Below, piece after piece: positions 1 to 6,295 of a stretch of 6,295 nucleotides of DNA. Origin of the DNA: CAZKNJ01 sp964554185 (GTDB taxonomy: Bacteria; 4484-113); the NCBI GenBank assembly GCA_964554185.1, contig CAZKNJ010000078.1:1-6295 (forward strand), in the 5' to 3' direction. The notes under the pieces were generated by a model. The model was not told where the DNA came from and ran no database searches. It worked only from the letters and a program-made list of their open reading frames with translations. Within the stretch, counting starts at the first letter, position 1. Each line of letters starts with the position of its first letter. A program made the translations under genes and the position numbers.

Positions 1-145
1 GCTCCTCCAGCAAGGCTTCCTTCGCCCGCGCCAGATATAGCTCCAGCAGCTCGGAAAGCTGTGCGGTGAGCCGCGCCGGGTCGAAGATGACCGTGGGCTC
101 CTCCAGGGAGGGGGCTTCCACCGCTTCTCGCTGTTCTGCGTCCAT
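1..145 (-). CDS. Unknown protein, N-terminal 48 residues only
   Basis: An open frame runs leftwards from ATG at 145-143 off the window edge; 48 codons are visible and the rest is missing. The peptide starts MDAEQREAVEAPSLEEP and continues with a leucine- and alanine-rich stretch that looks helical (about residues 24-48, LTAQLSELLELYLARAKEAL), which could be amphipathic or coiled coil. It has no signal peptide or membrane segment. Codon use is GC-rich at third positions, as in the neighbouring genes, which favours real coding. The frame stays open upstream for some distance, but 145 is the nearest ATG; no clear Shine-Dalgarno sequence precedes it. It lies downstream of pgk on the same strand, but the 670-bp gap argues against a shared transcript. 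I do not recognise the family and assign no function. Confidence 0.6.
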   Translation of the reverse strand, partial: MDAEQREAVEAPSLEEPTVIFDPARLTAQLSELLELYLARAKEALLEE

Positions 146-161
146 TTCGGTTGAACCCGGA

Positions 162-181
162 CTCGCGAATTTATTCGCGAG
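162..181. repeat. Perfect 8-bp-arm hairpin upstream of the partial gene
   Basis: CTCGCGAA (162-169) and TTCGCGAG (174-181) are perfect inverted arms around the loop TTTA. The element ends 17 nt before the ATG of the minus-strand partial gene, so it would lie in that gene's 5' leader if transcription starts further upstream. It has no following T-run, so it does not look like an intrinsic terminator. It may be a regulatory hairpin, an operator, or one more dispersed palindrome of the block that follows. Confidence 0.75.
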
Positions 182-190
182 ATCGATGGT

Positions 191-330
191 GTGGGGACTG
201 AAGTCCCCACTCCGGTTCTAGCGGGCGGCAAATCACGGGCGGGACGCCCGCGCCACCGGCAGCAAGCCTGCCTCCAGCTGCCAGCAGGCCCGAGGGAGAA
301 GACGGCGGCCTGGAGACCGCCGCTCCCACC
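191..330. repeat. Cluster of short palindromes (REP-like)
   Basis: Four hairpins can be read here. The first has arms GTGGGGACT (191-199) and AGTCCCCAC (202-210). The second has CGGGCG (236-241) and CGCCCG (245-250). The third is weak, with GGCAG (258-262) and CTGCC (268-272). The fourth has CGGCGG (303-308) and CCGCCG (317-322). The first and last share a layout: stem, CTGAAG or CTGGAG in the middle, stem, then CTCC. Their stem sequences differ. This looks like degenerate copies of dispersed intergenic palindromes of the REP type. The hairpins are read directly; family membership is inference. Confidence 0.65.
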
Positions 331-362
331 GCTGGTGGCAATTACTGCCGCCCGCACTTTAC

Positions 363-371
363 ATTATAGCA
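363..371 (-). promoter_or_regulatory. Extended -10 promoter candidate for the partial gene
   Basis: On the minus strand this reads TGCTATAAT, a perfect extended -10 (TGn plus TATAAT), in an AT-rich patch of an otherwise GC-rich region. No good -35 hexamer is visible at 16-18 nt upstream, which is tolerable for an extended -10 site. It would give the partial gene at the left edge a leader of about 210 nt containing the palindromes at 162-330. The reverse orientation has no comparable match. This is pattern-based only. Confidence 0.4.
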
Positions 372-421
372 TAGTATGGGCGAATTATTAGCACCTAAAA
401 GAGGGGAAATCCCGGAATCCG

Positions 422-490
422 GTAGTTCGTAGGTGGTAGATGGTAGGTGGGGAAGAATGAAGTAGCCCGTAGCCATGTAGCCAGTAGCCA
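422..490. repeat. Phased GTAGNNN heptamer array
   Basis: Four heptamers follow each other exactly in phase at 422-449: GTAGTTC, GTAGGTG, GTAGATG, GTAGGTG. After a 12-nt break a second run follows at 462-490: GTAGCCC, GTAGCCAT (one base longer), GTAGCCA, GTAGCCA. GTAG is invariant and the other three positions vary. This is a short tandem repeat, resembling in unit length the heptanucleotide repeats known from some cyanobacteria; no function can be read from it. Confidence 0.75.
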
Positions 491-511
491 GGAAGAAGTG
501 CAGCAAGAGGC

Positions 512-540
512 CGTAGGGGCACGGCGGACGCCGTGCCCGT
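512..540 (+). repeat. CGTAGGGG palindrome, copy 1
   Basis: The element begins CGTAGGGG (512-519). Inside it, GGGCACGGCG (517-526) and CGCCGTGCCC (529-538) form a perfect 10-bp stem with a GA loop. Its reverse complement recurs at 699-727 with 27 of 29 positions identical. Both differences fall on one base pair of the stem (523 with 532), so the palindrome is preserved. No T-run follows on either strand, so it is not a classic terminator. Confidence 0.85.
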
Positions 541-698
541 TCAGCATGAATCAGGGAGGGCGTCCGCGAATGCGGCCTTATAGCTAGACAACGGCAACGA
601 TTACGCGAGAGTGGCCGCACCGAATCGGAGAGAAATCCAGAGGTTCCCACGAAGCAGCAGCCTGATCGGCTGGCGGGTGGCATCTGACCGTCAGCACC

Positions 699-727
699 AC
701 GGGCACAGCGTCCGCTGTGCCCCTACG
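699..727 (-). repeat. CGTAGGGG palindrome, copy 2 (inverted)
   Basis: This copy is inverted relative to the one at 512-540. GGGCACAGCG (701-710) and CGCTGTGCCC (713-722) form a perfect 10-bp stem around TC, and CCCCTACG (720-727) is the complement of the CGTAGGGG end. Relative to copy 1 it has A-T instead of G-C at one stem pair, a compensatory change. A small extra hairpin, CTACG with CGTAG (723-727 and 731-735), follows. Confidence 0.85.
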
Positions 728-755
728 ACCCGTAGCCCCTATAATGCGAGCGCAC

Positions 756-802
756 GACGGGCATAGCATGCTATGCCCGCCACCGGCGGGTAAACCCCTA
801 CG
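756..802 (-). repeat. CGTAGGGG palindrome, copy 3 (variant)
   Basis: The core is a perfect 22-bp palindrome at 758-779, with arms CGGGCATAGCA and TGCTATGCCCG and no loop. CCCCTACG (795-802) again marks one end, in the same orientation as copy 2, but about 15 nt separate it from the palindrome, with a short GGGT/ACCC inverted pair (788-797) in between. It lies just past the pgk stop codon. It could act as a transcript-end hairpin for pgk, but lacks the T-run of an intrinsic terminator. Confidence 0.7.
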
Positions 803-815
803 AAAAGGCACTGTA

Positions 816-2015
<1,200 letters not shown>

Positions 2016-2045
2016 AGCGTTTCCCCGAGCATTAGAGCTGTTTCC

Positions 2046-2051
2046 ATTATA
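2046..2051 (-). promoter_or_regulatory. -10 candidate of the pgk promoter
   Basis: A perfect TATAAT is read on the minus strand about 30 nt before the pgk start codon, implying a short leader of roughly 20-25 nt. No convincing TTGACA-like hexamer is found 16-18 nt upstream. Position and perfect match support it; the missing -35 element limits confidence. Confidence 0.45.
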
Positions 2052-2091
2052 CAGGAGCCGGCATGTGTGAATATTAGGGTGCGCGGCCGTG

Positions 2092-2100
2092 TGGTAAACT
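2092..2100 (+). promoter_or_regulatory. Weak extended -10 candidate for the thrS operon
   Basis: TGGTAAACT fits TGn plus a -10 hexamer with four of six consensus bases, about 50 nt before the thrS start. No -35 match is visible. A weak hairpin follows in the would-be leader (2105-2109 with 2116-2120, loop CTGCCA). The leader is too short for a T-box riboswitch. Confidence 0.25.
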
Positions 2101-2150
2101 AGCTGCGCCCTGCCAGGCGTGTTGTTGGCGCCGAAGGGCGAGGTGTTTTC

Positions 2151-3950
2151 ATGCCCGTTATCGCGAAAAAGGACGCTGAAAAGGAAAAGGAAACCAGGCT
2201 GCACGCGCTGCGCCACAGCGCGTCGCACGTGATGGCCCAGGCGGTGGTGGAGCTGTTTCCCGGCACCAAGCTGGCCATCGGCCCGCCCATTGAGGACGGC
2301 TTCTACTACGACTTTGACACCGAACACCGGTTCACGCCGGAAGACCTGCCGCGCATCGAGGAGAAGATGCGCGAGATCGTGGCGGAATGCGCCAAGTTTG
2401 AGCGCACCGCCATGCCACGCGGCCAGGCGCAGAAGCTGCTCAAGGAGCACGAAGAGCCCTACAAGCTGGAGCTGTTGGAAGCCATCCCCATGGGCGAAGC
2501 GGTCTCGTTCTACCGGAGCGGTCCGTTCACCGACCTGTGCGGCGGCCCGCACGTGGAGCACACGGGCGAGTTGAAGCACTTCAAGCTGCTGAAGATCGCC
2601 GGCGCGTACTGGCGCGGCGACGAGAAGCGGCAGATGTTGCAGCGCATCTACGGCACCGTGTGGGACAGCGCCGGGGAGCTGAAGGAGCATCTCCGGCGGC
2701 GGGAGGAAGCGGAGAAACGCGACCACCGCAAGCTGGGGCCGGAGCTGGATCTATTCTACTTCTACGACGAGGCGGGGCCGGGGCTGCCGTTCTACAGCCC
2801 GCGCGGCTCGCGCCTGCTGCATGAGATTCAAGAATGGATGTACCGCGAGCACCTCAAGCGCGGCTACCAGCCGGTGACCACCCCGCACATAATGAAGCCC
2901 GACCTGTGGAAGATCAGCGGCCACCTGGAGCACTACCGGGAGGACATGTTCTTTGTGAAGGACATGGAGGGCGGAAGCGAGCAGGGACCGCTGCCCGGCG
3001 TGATGTACGGCCTCAAGCCAATGAACTGCCCGGGGCATATCCTGATTTACCAGAACCAGACCCGCAGCTACCGCGACCTGCCGCTGCGGCTGTTCGAGTT
3101 CGGCACGGTTTACCGCTACGAGCGCAGCGGCGTGCTCCACGGGATGCTGCGGGTGCGCTACTTCACCCAGGACGACGCGCACCACTTCTGCACCCCGGAG
3201 CAGTACCAGGACGAAGTGCGGCTGTGCCTGGACTTCTGCTTTGACACCTGGGACACCTTCGGCTTCGAGTACACTGTCGGGCTGAAGACCCGCCCGGACA
3301 AATTCCTGGGCAGCCCGGAGGTCTGGGATATGGCCGAAGCCGGGCTGAAGCAGGTGCTGGACGAGCGCGGCGTGCCCTACTACGTGCAGGAGAAGGACGC
3401 CGTGTTCTACGGCCCCAAGGTGGACTTCAACATCCGCGACAGCCTCGGCCGCGAGTGGCAGGGCAGCACGGTGCAGCTGGACCTGAACCTGCCGCGCCGC
3501 TTCGGCCTCACTTACATCGGCAACGACGGCTCGCCCAAGGAGCCGGTGATGATACACCGCGCCATCCTTGGCAGCTTTGAGCGGTTCATCGGGCTGCTGG
3601 TGGAGGACTTCAACGGGGCGTTCCCGCTGTGGTGCGCGCCGGAGCAGGGGCGGGTGCTGCCCATCACCGACGACCAGCTGCCGTACGCCCGCGAGGTGCA
3701 GCGGCAGATGGTGGCGGCGGGATTGCGGGTGGAAGTGGACGCCCGCAGCGAGAAGCTGGGCTTCAAGATACGCGAGGCCACCACCCAGAAGGTGCCCTAC
3801 TCTCTCATCGTGGGCAAGAAAGAGGTGGAGGCCTCCACCGTCGCCGTGCGCAGCTACTTTGACGGCGACCTGGGGCCGCTACCGGTGCCGGACGTAATCG
3901 CCAAGATGCAAGAGGAAATCGCCGCCAAAGTCGCGCGGCGCAAGGAGTAA
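2151..3950 (+). CDS. thrS: Threonyl-tRNA synthetase, lacking the TGS domain
   Basis: Class II synthetase that charges tRNA-Thr in the cytoplasm. The 599 residues start directly in the N2 editing domain; the roughly 60-residue N-terminal TGS domain of the E. coli enzyme is absent. The editing site is intact: HSASH (22-26) and CGGPH (130-134), followed by GAYWRGD (151-157). The catalytic core shows MNCPGH (291-296), motif 2 around YRYERSGVLHGMLRVRYF (321-338), DDAHHF (341-346), and MIHRAILGSFERF (467-479) with motif 3. Zinc ligands are C293, H344 and H469. WQGST (436-440) has Gly where Cys is found in E. coli (WQCGT-like region). The anticodon-binding domain covers about 500-599, including EKLGFKIRE (534-542). 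A short insertion (about 272-285) precedes MNCPGH. GAGGTG (2140-2145) is the ribosome site 5 nt before ATG. It is the first gene of a tight run with glmU and prs. Confidence 0.97.
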   Translation: MPVIAKKDAEKEKETRLHALRHSASHVMAQAVVELFPGTKLAIGPPIEDGFYYDFDTEHRFTPEDLPRIEEKMREIVAECAKFERTAMPRGQAQKLLKEHEEPYKLELLEAIPMGEAVSFYRSGPFTDLCGGPHVEHTGELKHFKLLKIAGAYWRGDEKRQMLQRIYGTVWDSAGELKEHLRRREEAEKRDHRKLGPELDLFYFYDEAGPGLPFYSPRGSRLLHEIQEWMYREHLKRGYQPVTTPHIMKPDLWKISGHLEHYREDMFFVKDMEGGSEQGPLPGVMYGLKPMNCPGHILIYQNQTRSYRDLPLRLFEFGTVYRYERSGVLHGMLRVRYFTQDDAHHFCTPEQYQDEVRLCLDFCFDTWDTFGFEYTVGLKTRPDKFLGSPEVWDMAEAGLKQVLDERGVPYYVQEKDAVFYGPKVDFNIRDSLGREWQGSTVQLDLNLPRRFGLTYIGNDGSPKEPVMIHRAILGSFERFIGLLVEDFNGAFPLWCAPEQGRVLPITDDQLPYAREVQRQMVAAGLRVEVDARSEKLGFKIREATTQKVPYSLIVGKKEVEASTVAVRSYFDGDLGPLPVPDVIAKMQEEIAAKVARRKE

Positions 3951-3953
3951 ACC

Positions 3954-5375
3954 ATGGCGGAGCTGGCGCACAGACCTTTCGCAGTGGTGATTCTAGCGGC
4001 GGGCCGCGCCACGAGGTTCAAGAGCAAGCACACGCGCAGCAAGGTCGTCTTCCCGCTGGCGGGCGTGCCCATGATTGAGCACCTCCTCACCACGCTCCAG
4101 CAGCTCGGCCCGGAGCAGGTCGTCATCGTGGTCAATGATGAGGTGCGCAACGAGCTGTCTTCGCACTACGGCAACCTGTACGATATGGTCATCCAGGAAC
4201 CGCAGCTCGGCACCGGCGACGCACTGGCCACAGCGCTGCCCGCGCTGAAAGAGAACATTGAGCTGGTGCTGGTGCTGCCGGGAGACGTGCCGCTGGTGAC
4301 GGAGGAAGCGCTGCGCGGGGTAATCGGCGCAGCCTTCGGCGCGGACGCGGCGATGCTCACCTTTGAGCCGCCCGAAGTGAAGGGCTACGGGCGCGTCAAG
4401 ACCGAAGACGGGCTGGTCACCAAGATTGTGGAGGAAGTGGACGCCGACGCGAGCGAGCTGCGCATCCGCGAAGTGAACTCCGGCATCTACGCCATTGAGC
4501 GCAAGTGGGCGGAGACCGCGCTGGAGCGCGCACGCAACGAGTTCGGCACCGAGAACCGCAAAGGCGAGTATTACCTCACGGACATTGTGCATTTCCTGCG
4601 CACCCATGCGCTGCTGTACCACCCGGCGCAGGACCTGATGGGCATCAACGACCGCGCGCAACTCAACGAGGCGGAGAACGTGGTGCAGGGACGCATCCTG
4701 CGCCAGCACGCGATGAACGGCGTGACCTTCGTGCGCGGGGAAACCTCATACGTGGAAGCGCACGTGAAGCTGGGCCAGGACACCAGGGTGCTGCCGGGCT
4801 GCGTGCTGCGCGGCGAGACCGTCATCGGCGAGGACTGCGAAATCGGGCCGATGAGCTACATTGAGGACAGCCGGATGGGCGACGGCTGCCGGGTGTTTTG
4901 CTCGCACCTGGTGGGAGTGCACGCGGAGGCGGGGGTGAACATCGGCCCCTACTCCAACTTGCGCCCCGGCACCAACCTCGCGGACGGCGTGAAGGTCGGC
5001 AACTTCGTGGAGCTGAAGAAGGCGAACGTCGGCGCGGGGAGCAAGGTGCCGCACCTCTCGTACGTGGGCGACGCCAAGATCGGCGAGGGCACCAACATTG
5101 GCGCGGGCACCATCACCTGCAACTACGACGGCTTTGATAAGCATGAAACACACATCGGCAACCATGTCTTCATCGGCAGCAACTCCACGCTGGTGGCGCC
5201 GCTGACCATCGGCGACGGGGCCTACACCGCCGCTGGCAGCACGGTCACCAAGGATGTGCCGCCGGACGCGCTGGCGGTGGGCCGGCCGCGCCAGGAGAAT
5301 AAAGAAGGCTACGCGCGCAAATTGCGCGAGAAAAAGGCGGAGGCCGCCAAGCCGGACGCCGGGGAGGGGGAATAA
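3954..5375 (+). CDS. glmU: Bifunctional GlmU: GlcN-1-P acetyltransferase / GlcNAc-1-P uridyltransferase
   Basis: Cytoplasmic enzyme making UDP-GlcNAc for peptidoglycan and other envelope polymers: the C-terminal domain acetylates glucosamine-1-phosphate with acetyl-CoA, and the N-terminal domain adds UMP from UTP. Its 473 residues are slightly longer than the E. coli protein. The uridyltransferase part (about 1-235) shows LAAGRATRF (14-22), QLGTGDA (84-90), PGDVPL (109-114, metal-binding D111), GYGRV (144-148), GEYYLTDI (204-211) and GINDR (230-234). The left-handed beta-helix (about 255-445) carries LRPG (336-339), K355, H367, Y370, NIGAGTITCNYDG (381-393), S409 and R444, the expected acetyltransferase residues. 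The nucleotide loop is unusual: GRATR and SKVVF replace GxGTR and PKVLH, though R21 and K30 are kept. The C-terminal tail is charged. AAGGAG (3942-3947) overlaps the thrS end, 3 nt upstream of the start. Confidence 0.96.
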   Translation: MAELAHRPFAVVILAAGRATRFKSKHTRSKVVFPLAGVPMIEHLLTTLQQLGPEQVVIVVNDEVRNELSSHYGNLYDMVIQEPQLGTGDALATALPALKENIELVLVLPGDVPLVTEEALRGVIGAAFGADAAMLTFEPPEVKGYGRVKTEDGLVTKIVEEVDADASELRIREVNSGIYAIERKWAETALERARNEFGTENRKGEYYLTDIVHFLRTHALLYHPAQDLMGINDRAQLNEAENVVQGRILRQHAMNGVTFVRGETSYVEAHVKLGQDTRVLPGCVLRGETVIGEDCEIGPMSYIEDSRMGDGCRVFCSHLVGVHAEAGVNIGPYSNLRPGTNLADGVKVGNFVELKKANVGAGSKVPHLSYVGDAKIGEGTNIGAGTITCNYDGFDKHETHIGNHVFIGSNSTLVAPLTIGDGAYTAAGSTVTKDVPPDALAVGRPRQENKEGYARKLREKKAEAAKPDAGEGE

Positions 5376-6295
5376 TGAGCGTTGAATATCTGTTCCGCAA
5401 GAAGCTCACGCTGATCACGGGCACGGCGCACCGCGCGCTGTCCGAAGCGATCGCCAAGAACCTGGAGATGCCGCTTAGCAAGACGGAGGTCACGCGCTTC
5501 TCCGACGGCGAAGTGCGCGTAAAGGTGGACGAGAGCATCCGCGGCCACGACGTTTTCATCATCCAGCCGACCTGCGCGCCGGTGAACGAGAACCTGGTGG
5601 AGCTGCTCATTATCATTGACGCCGTGCGGCGGGCCAGCGCGCACCGCATCGTGGCGGTCATCCCCTACTACGGCTATGCGCGCCAGGACAAGAAGATACA
5701 GCCCCGCGAGCCCATCAGCGCAAGGCTGGTGGCGAACTTGATTGAGACCGCGGGCGCCGACCGCGTCATCGCGATGGATATGCACAGCGGCGCGGCGCAG
5801 GGCTTCTTCAACATACCGGTGGACCACCTTTCCGCGCTGAAGATACTCACCCGCGCGGTGGAAATCAGCGGCCTGGAGCCGGAGAACAGCGTCATCGTCA
5901 GCCCGGACGTGGGCGGCGTGGCGCGCGCGAGCGAGGCGGCGGCGCGGCTGGGCTTCCCCCTGGCCATTATCGCCAAGCGGCGGCCGGAACCCAACAAGGC
6001 CGAAGTGGTGGAAGTCATCGGCGACATTGAGGGGCGCAACTGCGTGCTCTACGACGACATGGTGGACACCGCCGGCAGCGTCACCGTCGGCGCGAAGATG
6101 CTGGTGGAACGCGGCGCCAAGGGCGTGAGCGTGTACGCCACCCACGGGATATTGTCGGGCCAGGCGCTGACGCGGCTGAGCGAGAGCCCCATCCAGCAGA
6201 TGATCATCACCGACACCATTCCGCTGGACGACGCGCACAAGCACGTCAAGATCAAGGTCGTGAGCACCGCGCCGACCTTCGCCGAAGCCATCAAG
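5375..6295 (+). CDS. prs: Ribose-phosphate pyrophosphokinase (3' end cut by window)
   Basis: Makes PRPP from ribose-5-phosphate and ATP in the cytoplasm, feeding purine, pyrimidine, histidine, tryptophan and NAD synthesis. 307 residues are visible; the family is usually about 310-320 long, so only some ten residues are missing. Recognised signatures: RFSDGEVRVK (41-50), QPTCAPVNENLVELL (64-78), PYYGYARQDKK (97-107) with REPISARLVA (111-120), DMHSGAAQGFFNIPVDHL (135-152), SPDVGGVARA (176-185), AKRRPEPN (200-207), and the PRPP-binding loop YDDMVDTAGS (226-235). These fit a class I enzyme. The start overlaps the glmU stop by one base (TAATG), and GGAGG (5363-5367) lies 7 nt upstream, so translation is probably coupled. 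Pairing with glmU is known from Bacillus; here thrS is added in front. Confidence 0.96.
   Translation, partial: MSVEYLFRKKLTLITGTAHRALSEAIAKNLEMPLSKTEVTRFSDGEVRVKVDESIRGHDVFIIQPTCAPVNENLVELLIIIDAVRRASAHRIVAVIPYYGYARQDKKIQPREPISARLVANLIETAGADRVIAMDMHSGAAQGFFNIPVDHLSALKILTRAVEISGLEPENSVIVSPDVGGVARASEAAARLGFPLAIIAKRRPEPNKAEVVEVIGDIEGRNCVLYDDMVDTAGSVTVGAKMLVERGAKGVSVYATHGILSGQALTRLSESPIQQMIITDTIPLDDAHKHVKIKVVSTAPTFAEAIK

Larger units (their letters stand above)
512..727. mobile_element. Possible REPIN-like unit bounded by inverted palindromes
   Basis: Two near-identical 29-bp palindromic elements face each other across a 158-bp interior. The interior has no open frame worth calling. It contains a third GCGTCCGC octamer (560-567), whose inverse or direct copy sits at the centre of each end element, and an inverted pair TGCGGCC/GGCCGCA (571-577 and 613-619). 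Paired inverted REP sequences form REPINs, which are moved by REP-associated transposases; no transposase and no target-site duplication is seen here. The mobile nature is inference. Confidence 0.35.
146..815. other. 670-bp repeat-rich intergenic region
   Basis: No convincing gene lies between the unknown gene at the left edge and the pgk stop codon. The stretch holds three blocks: a palindrome cluster (162-330), a GTAGNNN heptamer array (422-490), and three copies of a CGTAGGGG-ended palindrome (512-802). A locally AT-rich patch around 355-395 carries a promoter-like site for the minus strand. Open frames crossing it (for example 342-683 minus) translate the repeats themselves and resemble no protein. 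Both flanking genes point left, so any transcript of pgk that is not terminated would read through all of these hairpins. Confidence 0.8.

Noticed and set aside
191..391. 66-residue open frame on the plus strand
   Set aside because: It begins with GTG inside a hairpin and runs through the palindrome cluster; the composition follows the repeats.
342..683. 113-residue open frame on the minus strand in the intergenic region
   Set aside because: It translates the heptamer array and palindrome copy 1, giving repeated short peptides such as ATGYMATGY; it has no family resemblance and no ribosome site.
740..745. TATAAT on the plus strand as a promoter
   Set aside because: No -35 hexamer lies 16-18 nt upstream and no plus-strand gene follows; pgk is antisense there.
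758..779. Intrinsic terminator of pgk
   Set aside because: The palindrome is strong, but no T-run follows it on the minus strand, so it is listed only as a repeat with a possible transcript-end role.
422..802. CRISPR array
   Set aside because: Repeat units are not separated by regular unique spacers; the heptamers are contiguous and the palindromes are irregularly spaced and in mixed orientation.
2016..2150. T-box riboswitch or E. coli-type thrS operator upstream of thrS
   Set aside because: The spacer is shared with the pgk promoter and the leader is too short; no specifier stem, T-box sequence or anticodon-like operator stems are seen.
2016..2726. N-terminal extension of pgk in the same frame
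   Set aside because: The frame stays open antisense to thrS, but the family N-terminus, a ribosome site and a TATAAT all point to ATG at 2015.

Overview
The window is a GC-rich bacterial chromosomal segment of housekeeping genes with one unusual repeat-filled spacer. It holds a truncated unknown gene at the left edge (minus strand), a 670-bp intergenic stretch packed with palindromes and short repeats, pgk (phosphoglycerate kinase, minus strand), a 135-bp divergent promoter region, then a tightly packed plus-strand run of thrS (threonyl-tRNA synthetase), glmU (bifunctional UDP-GlcNAc synthesis enzyme) and prs (ribose-phosphate pyrophosphokinase). The right edge cuts prs roughly ten residues before its usual end.

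The organism is a bacterium that makes peptidoglycan or another UDP-GlcNAc-derived envelope polymer (glmU). Gene style, the short threonyl-tRNA synthetase and the type of intergenic palindromes suggest a phylum such as Chloroflexota or Acidobacteriota. This is only an impression; nothing in the window fixes the phylum.

The three plus-strand genes look like one transcription unit: 3 nt separate thrS from glmU, and the glmU stop overlaps the prs start by one base (TAATG). They join threonine charging, cell-wall precursor synthesis and PRPP supply. A glmU-prs pair is well known from Bacillus (gcaD-prs). pgk is transcribed away from them, from a promoter candidate in the shared 135-bp spacer.

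The best candidate for something undescribed is the spacer at 146-815. It carries at least two kinds of palindromic element. The first kind, at 162-330, includes two stem-CTGRAG-stem-CTCC units with different stem sequences. The second comprises three copies of a CGTAGGGG-ended palindrome (512-540, 699-727, 756-802). Two of these copies are inverted relative to each other, match at 27 of 29 positions, and differ only by a compensatory G-C to A-T change in the stem. A phased GTAGNNN heptamer array lies between the two groups. No defence system, CRISPR array, transposase or RNA gene is visible.
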